From: JAZLDV01 sp045614925
Lineage (GTDB): Bacteria > Bacillota_I > Bacilli_A > Erysipelotrichales > Coprobacillaceae
Assembly (NCBI GenBank): GCA_045614925.1
Contig: JAZLDV010000054.1
Span: forward strand, 1-30,738
Direction: 5' to 3'
Length of the DNA: 30,738 nt
Shown here: piece by piece, positions 23,406 to 30,738 of the stretch
Numbering within the stretch: position 1 is the stretch's first letter
How the letters are laid out: every line of letters begins with the position of its first letter
The notes under the pieces: model-generated
Seen by the model: the letters and a program-made list of their open reading frames with translations, nothing else
The model's database searches: none
What the model was told of the DNA's origin: nothing
Program-made: the position numbers and the translations under genes

Positions 23406-26400
23406 ATGAAAGTGTTATTTGGAAAAACGTTAAAATTATTGTTAGTTTTAAGTATGATGATTTCTATGTTGTCATTAAATCCAGGTTACGAGGTAAGTGC
23501 AAAGACTGAATTAGTCAATGTGGCTTTAAATGATGGAGTTAAGGCATCTACACCTAATGGTGAAAATGGAAATCATATAATTAAAAATGTGATTGATGGG
23601 GATAAAACATCAAGCTGGCAAACGAAAGGTGTATGGCCTAGCGTTGCGATTATTGAATTAGATATGGGAAGAACAATTGAGGAAGTTGTTGTTGAATTAG
23701 GAGAAGATGGTGATTTTTCTTCTGGAAATACATGTTTAGTAACAGTCGAATATGCTCAAAATGGTGTTGTAAGTGATTTGATTCCATTTGGAACATATAG
23801 AATGAATGTTGACTCTACATATACATTTAAAGCTGATACACCAAAATCAGCAACACATATCTATGTGACATTATCAGATCCACAAGATAAAAATGGAAAC
23901 ACACCAACATTCTGGCCTTCAGTACAGGAAATTGGTGTTTACGAATCTCAAGATGTAAGCTTATCAGCATATAATAATATTGCTGCTCAAGCAACAATCA
24001 GTGCGACAGGTGGAAAAGAACATGCGACAGATGGTTCTAAAAATTTAGTGGATAAAGATCCATCTACATTATATAAATATTATAATGCTGCACAATCAAG
24101 TGAACAATCAATCACTTTAAAATTTGATGAAGAAAGAACAATGGATGCTTTTGCTATTGCGTTTGAAAAAGTAGGAGCAACAGATTCTATAGGTTTTAAA
24201 TTTGTTTATAGTATTTTAGCAAGAAAAGGTAGTGGGAATTATGTCACTATTGTAGAACGTGCAGAGGCAAATCGTACAGATAAGGCTTCACAAAGTTATA
24301 AAATTAATGCTGCTATTTATGATGAAGTTAAAATTGTGATGCATTCATGCAGCACATCTTCTGGCAATGGATGGCCAGCAATTGCTGAGTTTGAAGTTTA
24401 TGGTAATGAAATAACAACAAATGATGGAGAAAGTATTGCTTATAAAAAACCTGTTCATACATCATCTAATGCTTCAACAGCATCAAATATCAATGATGGA
24501 AGTACTAAAACATCATGGTCAGGAATTTATTATCCTTCATATGTGGATATTGATTTAGAAGAAAATTATTATTTAGATGAGATAGAAGTATTTACTCCAA
24601 CAAATGGATATTCTCAATATACAATCTATACAAGTATGGATGGTAGAGATTTTACTAAATTAGCTGAAAAAACATCTAAAGCATCTGCAACTGATGCAGG
24701 AGAAGCTTATGATGCTAAAAATACAGAAGCAAGAATTGTACGTATTTATTTAGAATACAATTCAGCATCGACATTAGCTGTATTAAATGAAGTACGAGTA
24801 AGTGGAGTAAAGAGTAACACTCCTGTTCAAACTCGACCTGAAATTGAAGTAGAAAATTTTAATAATACTTCATATTATGAAAATCTAGTTGTAACACAAG
24901 AAGAAACAATTAATGAAGTTTATGGAATTGTTGAAAGACAGGTAGGTAAACAATATAAAGATTGGTTTACTTTTGAAATTGCAAAAAATCCTAAAGGAAA
25001 TGCTTATGATTTCTTTGAAATCACAATGAAAAATGGGTTAGTTCATATTAAAGGAAATGATGGTGTTTCTTTAGCAATGGGATTAAATCATTATTTAAAA
25101 TATTTCTGTAATGTGAATATTTCACAAGTAGGAAATCAAAATAAAATGCCTTCTCAAATTGTACCAGTTAATACAAAAGTATTTAAAGAAACGAAAGCAG
25201 ATGTTCGTTATTCTTACAACTATTGTACATTATCTTACTCTATGGCATTCTGGGGTGAAGAAGAATGGAGAAACGAATTAGACTGGTTAGCAATGAATGG
25301 TGTTAATGTTGTATTAGATGCAACTGCACAAGAAGAAGTATGGAGAAGATTCTTAGGTAAATTAGGATATTCTCATGAAGATATTAAAGATTATATTGCT
25401 GGTCCAGCATATTATGCATGGGCATATATGGCAAACTTATCAGGATTTGGTGGTCCTGTACATGATTCATGGTTCGAAGAAAGAACTGAATTAGCAAGAA
25501 AAAATCAAGAAATTATGCGTAATTTAGGAATGCAGCCTGTATTACAAGGATATAGTGGAATGGTTCCAACTAACATTACATCTTTAGCAACAGGACAATA
25601 TGCATTAAACAGCAGTGATATTATTGCACAAGGAAATTGGTGTTCATTCCAAAGACCTGCAATGTTAAAAACAACAAATGCAGCATTTGATAAATATGCA
25701 GATTTATTCTATGAATGTCAAAAAGAAGTTTATGGAGCTACAAGTCATTATTATGCAACAGATCCATTCCATGAAGGTGGAAATACAGGTGGTATGAATT
25801 CTTCTGATATTGCAAGAGAAGTATTAGCTTCTATGTTAAAAGCAGATGAAGAAGCAATCTGGATTATTCAGGCATGGCAAGGAAATCCAACAACTGCATT
25901 ATTAAATGGATTAGATCAAATTACTGATGGTGCATCTCATGCATTAGTATTAGACTTATATGCAGAAAAAACACCACACTATAATGAAACAGGATACTCA
26001 TATGGAGATACAAATGAGTTCGATGATACACCATGGTTATTCTGTATGTTAAATAACTTTGGTGGACGTTTAGGTTTACATGGACATTTAGACAATATTG
26101 CTAATAATGTACCTAAAGCATTTAATGAAAGTGATCATATCGCAGGTATTGGAATTACACCAGAAGCAAGTGTTAATAACCCTGTATTATATGATTTCTT
26201 ATTTGAAACAATCTGGCAAGATGATGCATCTAAAAAAATGGAAGTTATTGATTTAGATGAATGGTTAGAAGATTATACTTTAAGAAGATATGGAGCAACA
26301 AGTGAGTCTGCAAACTCTGCTTGGCAAATCTTAAAAGAAACAGTATATAAGTCTTCGTTAAATAATAGAGGGCAAGGTGCTCCTGAATCAATTGTTAATG

Positions 26401-28334
26401 CAAGACCTGCATTATCAATTAATGCAGCTTCTACATGGGGTAATGCAATTGTAGGATATGACAAGGAATTATTAGAAGAAGCAGCAGAATTATTATTAAG
26501 AGATTATGATGTATTAAAACATAGTGAAGGATATATGTATGATGTTGCTAATATCCTACAACAAGTTTTATCAAATAGTGCACAAGAATATCAGAAAAAA
26601 ATGGCAAGTGCATTTAATGCGAAAAACTTAGACAAATTTGAAGAATATTCAAAAGTATTCTTAGATATCATTGATGAAATGGAAAAAGTCACTGCAACAA
26701 GTGAATATTTCTTATTAGGTAGATGGGTAGAACAAGCAAAAGCATTAGGTAAAAATGCAGATGATTTTACTAAAGAATTATATGAATTTAATGCAAAAGC
26801 ATTAGTAACAACTTGGGGATCATACAATCAGGCTGAAAGCGGAGGATTAAAAGATTATTCTAACCGTCAATGGTCTGGATTAATTGGTGATTTCTATAAA
26901 GTAAGATGGCAAAGATGGATTGATGCAAGAATGGCAGAACTAAAAGGTGAGTCATTTGAAAAATCAATTAATTGGTTTGAATGGGAATGGAGTTGGGTAA
27001 GAAGCAATAAAGTTTACACAACTAAAGCAACACCACAAGATTTATATGTATTAGGAACAGCTATCTTAGAAAATTATTCGGCTGCATCAGAAGCAAATGA
27101 TGCTTCAAGAGATATTGATCCTTCTTCTATGAGTGTAACAACAGGAAGTTATCAGCCAAATAATGATACAGAAGGTGATCCAAACTATGTATTAGATGGA
27201 AATCCTTCAACTATCTGGCATACTTTATGGGCAGGAAGTTCAAGAGATACACATTACTTAGAATTTACATTTGATAAAGTAACAGAAATCGATGGAATGA
27301 GATTTATGCAAAGATCAGGTAATAATGGTAATGTTAAGAAATTTGATTTATATGTAAGAGAATCAGTAAATGATCAATGGACTAAAATTATTTCAAATGG
27401 TACATTAGATTCTGATTCAGCATGGCAATTAGTTTCATTTAACAAAGTAAAAGCAAAACAAGTGAAATTCCAAGTATTAGAAGCAGGAGACAATAATAAT
27501 GGAATTTTATTTGGTGCTGCAGCAGAAGTGCGTTTTACAGTTTATAAAGAAGTGAATAAAGCACAATTATTAGAATTAGTAGAAGCAGTGAAAAACACAG
27601 TAATAGGAAACTATACAGAAGAATCTTATGCAGTATTTGTTCAAGCATTACAAAATGCGAAAACTTTATTAAATGATGATACAGTGTCTCAAAAAGTTGT
27701 AGATAAAGCTTATAACCAATTATCTTCAGCTTATAAAGGTTTAGTTGAAAATGAACAACCAGCTAAAAACGGTTGGGAAAAAGTTGATGGAAAATGGTAC
27801 TTCTATATTGATGATGTAGCACAAACTGGATGGGTTAAAGATGCAGGTAAATGGTACTTCATGGATACTGAAGGTGCTATGCAGACTGGTTGGGTAAAAG
27901 ATAATAACAAATGGTATTACTTAAATACACATATGGTAACTGGTTGGCAAAAAGTAGACGGTCAATGGTATTACTTAAATAGCCATATGATCACTGGATG
28001 GTTAAATGACGGTGGTAAATGGTATTTCTTAGACTCAGCTATGAAAACTGGATGGGTACAAGACGGGGGAAAATGGTACTTCTTAGACTCTTACATGAAG
28101 ACTGGATGGATTCAAGACGGAGGAAAATGGTACTACATGAATAGCCATATGATGACTGGTTGGCAACAAGTTAACGGTACATGGTATTATTTAAATAATG
28201 CAATGGTTACTGGATGGTTAAAAATCAACAATACTTGGTACTATTTCAACTCTAAAGGTGCAATGGTAACAGGAACTGTCACTATTGATGGAAAAGTACA
28301 AAAATTCAATTCTAACGGAGCTTGGTTAGGATAA
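23406..28334 (+). CDS. secreted GH89 alpha-N-acetylglucosaminidase with CBM32-type modules and cell-wall-binding repeats
   Basis: 1642 aa. Signal peptide to about residue 32 (cleavage after VSA). Three F5/8-type C (CBM32-like) sugar-binding modules at about 35-175, 180-333 and 340-468. GH89 (NAGLU) region at about 485-1225, with the likely acid/base Glu790 in DPFHEGG and the likely nucleophile Glu920 in TPEASVNNPV. A fourth F5/8 module at about 1238-1382, FIVAR at about 1385-1448, then nine GW-type repeats (1456-1642). GH89 enzymes remove terminal alpha-GlcNAc, as in GlcNAc-alpha-1,4-Gal caps of gastric-type mucin or heparan sulfate; mucin O-glycans are the likely target here. The GW repeats suggest non-covalent attachment to wall polymers. 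Promoter has a cre-like site. A GH20 gene follows after 62 bases. Confidence 0.93.
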   Translation: MKVLFGKTLKLLLVLSMMISMLSLNPGYEVSAKTELVNVALNDGVKASTPNGENGNHIIKNVIDGDKTSSWQTKGVWPSVAIIELDMGRTIEEVVVELGEDGDFSSGNTCLVTVEYAQNGVVSDLIPFGTYRMNVDSTYTFKADTPKSATHIYVTLSDPQDKNGNTPTFWPSVQEIGVYESQDVSLSAYNNIAAQATISATGGKEHATDGSKNLVDKDPSTLYKYYNAAQSSEQSITLKFDEERTMDAFAIAFEKVGATDSIGFKFVYSILARKGSGNYVTIVERAEANRTDKASQSYKINAAIYDEVKIVMHSCSTSSGNGWPAIAEFEVYGNEITTNDGESIAYKKPVHTSSNASTASNINDGSTKTSWSGIYYPSYVDIDLEENYYLDEIEVFTPTNGYSQYTIYTSMDGRDFTKLAEKTSKASATDAGEAYDAKNTEARIVRIYLEYNSASTLAVLNEVRVSGVKSNTPVQTRPEIEVENFNNTSYYENLVVTQEETINEVYGIVERQVGKQYKDWFTFEIAKNPKGNAYDFFEITMKNGLVHIKGNDGVSLAMGLNHYLKYFCNVNISQVGNQNKMPSQIVPVNTKVFKETKADVRYSYNYCTLSYSMAFWGEEEWRNELDWLAMNGVNVVLDATAQEEVWRRFLGKLGYSHEDIKDYIAGPAYYAWAYMANLSGFGGPVHDSWFEERTELARKNQEIMRNLGMQPVLQGYSGMVPTNITSLATGQYALNSSDIIAQGNWCSFQRPAMLKTTNAAFDKYADLFYECQKEVYGATSHYYATDPFHEGGNTGGMNSSDIAREVLASMLKADEEAIWIIQAWQGNPTTALLNGLDQITDGASHALVLDLYAEKTPHYNETGYSYGDTNEFDDTPWLFCMLNNFGGRLGLHGHLDNIANNVPKAFNESDHIAGIGITPEASVNNPVLYDFLFETIWQDDASKKMEVIDLDEWLEDYTLRRYGATSESANSAWQILKETVYKSSLNNRGQGAPESIVNARPALSINAASTWGNAIVGYDKELLEEAAELLLRDYDVLKHSEGYMYDVANILQQVLSNSAQEYQKKMASAFNAKNLDKFEEYSKVFLDIIDEMEKVTATSEYFLLGRWVEQAKALGKNADDFTKELYEFNAKALVTTWGSYNQAESGGLKDYSNRQWSGLIGDFYKVRWQRWIDARMAELKGESFEKSINWFEWEWSWVRSNKVYTTKATPQDLYVLGTAILENYSAASEANDASRDIDPSSMSVTTGSYQPNNDTEGDPNYVLDGNPSTIWHTLWAGSSRDTHYLEFTFDKVTEIDGMRFMQRSGNNGNVKKFDLYVRESVNDQWTKIISNGTLDSDSAWQLVSFNKVKAKQVKFQVLEAGDNNNGILFGAAAEVRFTVYKEVNKAQLLELVEAVKNTVIGNYTEESYAVFVQALQNAKTLLNDDTVSQKVVDKAYNQLSSAYKGLVENEQPAKNGWEKVDGKWYFYIDDVAQTGWVKDAGKWYFMDTEGAMQTGWVKDNNKWYYLNTHMVTGWQKVDGQWYYLNSHMITGWLNDGGKWYFLDSAMKTGWVQDGGKWYFLDSYMKTGWIQDGGKWYYMNSHMMTGWQQVNGTWYYLNNAMVTGWLKINNTWYYFNSKGAMVTGTVTIDGKVQKFNSNGAWLG
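27771..28331 (+). repeat. nine cell-wall-binding (choline/glucan-binding type) repeats in the GH89 protein
   Basis: Units begin GW...GKWYY and end in (M)xT. They start at residues 1456, 1475, 1495, 1513, 1531, 1549, 1567, 1585 and 1603. The central units have an exact 18-residue (54-base) period; the first two are 19-20 residues long, and the last is degenerate. This is the PF01473-like CW_binding family. Confidence 0.9.
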
Positions 28335-28342
28335 AAATATGA

Positions 28343-28374
28343 AATAAGACTGTAAAAAGTTTTACAGTCTTATT
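28343..28374 (+). promoter_or_regulatory. intercistronic hairpin between GH89 and GH20 genes
   Basis: Perfect 14-bp stem AATAAGACTGTAAA (28343-28356) / TTTACAGTCTTATT (28361-28374), loop AAGT. No T tract follows and AAGGAGG comes ten bases later, so it is more likely a partial terminator or an mRNA-stability element than a full stop. Confidence 0.65.
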
Positions 28375-28396
28375 CTTAACTATAAGGAGGATGAAT

Positions 28397-30738
28397 ATGT
28401 TTAAACAATTGAATATTAAAAATCTATGTAAAAAAACATTAATTTCATCTTTAGTTTTAAGTATGCTTTTTACTGGAGGATTACAAAATGTAAAAGCTGA
28501 ATCTTCAGTAAGTGCACTAACTTATAATGAAAATGAATTAAAAGGAAAAGTTAATCCTATTTTACAAAGTTATGAGGTAGCTGAAAATAAAACATGGGTA
28601 TTAAGTGAATCTACTCGCTTAATTGTTCATGCTAATCAGGAAAATTTAGAAAATACACGTTTAGCTGAAGTTGTTAAACTTGTGAATGCTGAATATGTAG
28701 ATAAAGAAACTGTTTCAAATCCATTAGCAATGGTTTATGGATTTGAAAATCAAAGAACTTTTAATGATATTTATATTGATTTAGTTGATTTAAAAGATAT
28801 CACTAATGCAAGAACGAGTGATGAAGCTTATAAAATCATTATTAGTGATCAAGGTGTTGAATTATATGGTGCAAGTGAAGATGCCATTATGTTTGGTTTA
28901 AGAACAATTCAAGCTTTAATGATTACAAATAATGCTTTAGTTTATGGAGAAATTATTGATTATCCAGCAGTATTAGAAAGACGTTTACATCTTGATATGG
29001 CAAGAAAATATATTTCTAAAGATTGGATTATTCAACATATTAGAGAATTATCTTATTTAAAATATAATACATTACAATTACATTTCTCTGAAAATATGGG
29101 ATTTAGAATTGAATGTGAAACTGATCCATCAATCGTATCAGAAGAACATTTAACTAAAAATGAAATTAGAGAAATCTTAGCTGAAGCTAAAAAATATGGT
29201 ATTAGTATTATTCCTTCATTCGACTCTCCTGGTCACGTTGATCAGATTTTAAGAGCACATCCTGAATACAAACAAGTTGGTATCAATGGACAAAGATATG
29301 ATTCAGGATTAGATGTAACGAATCCAGAAGCAGTTGCTTATATTTATTCATTATATGATGAATATATGGAATTATTTGAAGGTTGTACAGATTTCCACAT
29401 TGGTGGAGATGAATATATGGAATTCGATAGAGCTCCTTTCACAACAACTTATCAATCAGTATTAACTAATTATGCTAAACAAAATATTGATCCAAATGCA
29501 ACTTGGAAAGATACAATGTCTAAATATATTAATGATTTAGCAGCACATGTTTATAGTAAAGGATTTAAACCTAGAATCTGGAATGATGGTATTTACTATG
29601 GTGAAAGCTATCAGCCACAAATGATCGAAATGCATAAATATATTGGTATTGATTTCTGGTCACAAATGTCATGGAACAGAAGTATTGCAAACTTACAAAC
29701 ATTTATTAATAAAGGGCATACTGATATTTATAATATCAATGCAAGTTATTTCTACTATGTATTAAGAGGAAATGGTGAACATTCATTTGACTATCCAAAT
29801 CAGGAAGAAAGAATTTATAACACATGGACACCAGGTAAATTCCAAGAAAATACAATTTCTGATGATCACGAATATATCAAAGGTGCTTCTATGGCTATCT
29901 GGTGTGATTATGCAAATGTCGCAACTGAAGAACAAATGGCTGTAGATATTTATGAAGAATTAAGATCTTTATCTTCTAAATCATGGAATGTAAGTTCTCC
30001 ACAAATCTTACCATTAGCTTCATTCCAAGCTAACTATGAATTATTAGGACATGCTGCAGCATATGAAGAAGGTAGTGTATTACCTGATTCTGGAGAATTT
30101 ATTCCTGCAGGAGATATCGGTAGTGTAACTCTTCATTTTGTAGATGAAGAAGGAAAAACTCTTTCAAATGATATGATTAAATATGGTGTTGTTAATGATG
30201 AGTATTCAATTGAAGTTCCTTCAATTTATGGATATAAATTAACAACTGATAGTGTATTATCAGGTAAATTTGAAGAAGAAGGTAAAGAATTTACTTGTGT
30301 TTACAAATTATATACTGATAAAACACAATTAAAACAAGAAATTGACAATGCAGTAAAAGAAAAAGATTGCATTAAAGAAACTTATCCAGCTTATAAAGAA
30401 GCATTAGAAAATGCAAAAGAAGTTTATAATGATGCAACTGCATTACAACAGGATGTAGATGCAGTATTAGATGTTTTATTAAAAGCAAAAGAAAATACTG
30501 TTAAATTAGAACATTTTGCATTATATGCATTAACTGCATATCCATTAGCTGATAAAGGATATACAAGCGGATATGATCAATACAAAAAAGCAGTACAAGA
30601 TGGTAAAAACTTATTAAAAGGTGAATTTACACAAGAAGAATATGACAATGCATTAAAAGCAATTGAAGATGCAAAAAATAATTTATTTATTTCAAGTGAT
30701 AGTGCAATCACAATTGAGTCATCTTTAGGTATTTATAG
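28397..30738 (+). CDS. secreted GH20 beta-N-acetylhexosaminidase (3' end outside the window)
   Basis: At least 780 residues, open to the window edge. Signal peptide to about residue 34 (cleavage after VKA). A GH20b-like N domain is followed by the catalytic barrel from about residue 195 (RRLHLDMARKYIS). The catalytic pair is Asp338-Glu339 in HIGGDEYMEF, and RIWNDGIYYG follows. A MucBP-like module (about 576-636) with DEEGKTL and YGYKL comes next, then two FIVAR-type helical repeats (about 640-775). GH20 enzymes release terminal beta-GlcNAc or GalNAc; some release lacto-N-biose, so the exact product is open. Start: ATG 28397, six bases after AAGGAGG; ATG 28391 abuts that site. More surface-attachment modules probably lie beyond the edge. 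Confidence 0.92.
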   Translation, partial: MFKQLNIKNLCKKTLISSLVLSMLFTGGLQNVKAESSVSALTYNENELKGKVNPILQSYEVAENKTWVLSESTRLIVHANQENLENTRLAEVVKLVNAEYVDKETVSNPLAMVYGFENQRTFNDIYIDLVDLKDITNARTSDEAYKIIISDQGVELYGASEDAIMFGLRTIQALMITNNALVYGEIIDYPAVLERRLHLDMARKYISKDWIIQHIRELSYLKYNTLQLHFSENMGFRIECETDPSIVSEEHLTKNEIREILAEAKKYGISIIPSFDSPGHVDQILRAHPEYKQVGINGQRYDSGLDVTNPEAVAYIYSLYDEYMELFEGCTDFHIGGDEYMEFDRAPFTTTYQSVLTNYAKQNIDPNATWKDTMSKYINDLAAHVYSKGFKPRIWNDGIYYGESYQPQMIEMHKYIGIDFWSQMSWNRSIANLQTFINKGHTDIYNINASYFYYVLRGNGEHSFDYPNQEERIYNTWTPGKFQENTISDDHEYIKGASMAIWCDYANVATEEQMAVDIYEELRSLSSKSWNVSSPQILPLASFQANYELLGHAAAYEEGSVLPDSGEFIPAGDIGSVTLHFVDEEGKTLSNDMIKYGVVNDEYSIEVPSIYGYKLTTDSVLSGKFEEEGKEFTCVYKLYTDKTQLKQEIDNAVKEKDCIKETYPAYKEALENAKEVYNDATALQQDVDAVLDVLLKAKENTVKLEHFALYALTAYPLADKGYTSGYDQYKKAVQDGKNLLKGEFTQEEYDNALKAIEDAKNNLFISSDSAITIESSLGIY

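Noticed and set aside
27771..28260. CRISPR-like periodic repeat
   Set aside because: The 54-base periodicity is in frame and encodes GW-type protein repeats; there are no unique spacers.

Overview
The window is a stretch of low-GC (roughly 30%) Firmicutes chromosome. Gene content, strong AAGGAGG-type ribosome binding sites, extended -10 promoters and standard stop codons (TGA is used as a stop) suggest a gut anaerobe of the Erysipelotrichia/Coprobacillaceae type. This placement is an inference; no species is claimed.

Layout. (1) 1-140: the end of a rRNA operon (5S rRNA lacking a few 5' bases) and its terminator. (2) 174-1934, minus: an asparagine-synthetase-like protein whose glutaminase nucleophile Cys2 is Ser. 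(3) 2035-4094: the comFA-comFC competence pair and a cold-shock protein. (4) 4272-9627: a tightly packed run of secA, prfB, a YitT-family membrane protein and an acyl-ACP thioesterase. SecA has an acidic N-terminal extension and no C-terminal zinc tail; prfB has no programmed frameshift. (5) 9648-11359, minus: two translationally coupled rRNA-modification genes (RluA-type pseudouridine synthase, RlmA-type methyltransferase). (6) 11509-14523: Sel1-repeat protein, SpoU/TrmH-type methyltransferase and a MalY/PatB-type C-S lyase in one overlapping operon. (7) 14612-15478: class II fructose-bisphosphate aldolase (fba). (8) 15738-20708: a carbohydrate ABC transporter operon (lipoprotein, two permeases, an APH-fold kinase, MsmX-type ATPase). 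(9) 20965-23303: murA, rpmE and a TIM-barrel protein of unknown function. (10) 23406 to the window end: two large secreted enzymes for host glycans, a GH89 alpha-N-acetylglucosaminidase with nine cell-wall-binding repeats and a GH20 beta-N-acetylhexosaminidase running off the right edge.

How the parts fit. Regions 1-7 and 9 are mostly housekeeping. Regions 8 and 10 look like an accessory glycan-foraging module: surface GH89/GH20 would release GlcNAc-type sugars from mucin-type glycans, an ABC importer would take up a sugar, and an APH-fold kinase could phosphorylate it (inference by analogy with the bifidobacterial N-acetylhexosamine 1-kinase). The transporter block lies between fba and murA, which are near neighbours in many Firmicutes, and is bracketed by two almost identical terminators, suggesting insertion. 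A near-consensus CcpA cre site overlaps the -35 of the GH89 promoter.

No CRISPR array, tRNA, intact insertion sequence or phage gene was seen. No non-genic gap exceeds 300 bases; the largest are 15479-15737 and 20709-20964.
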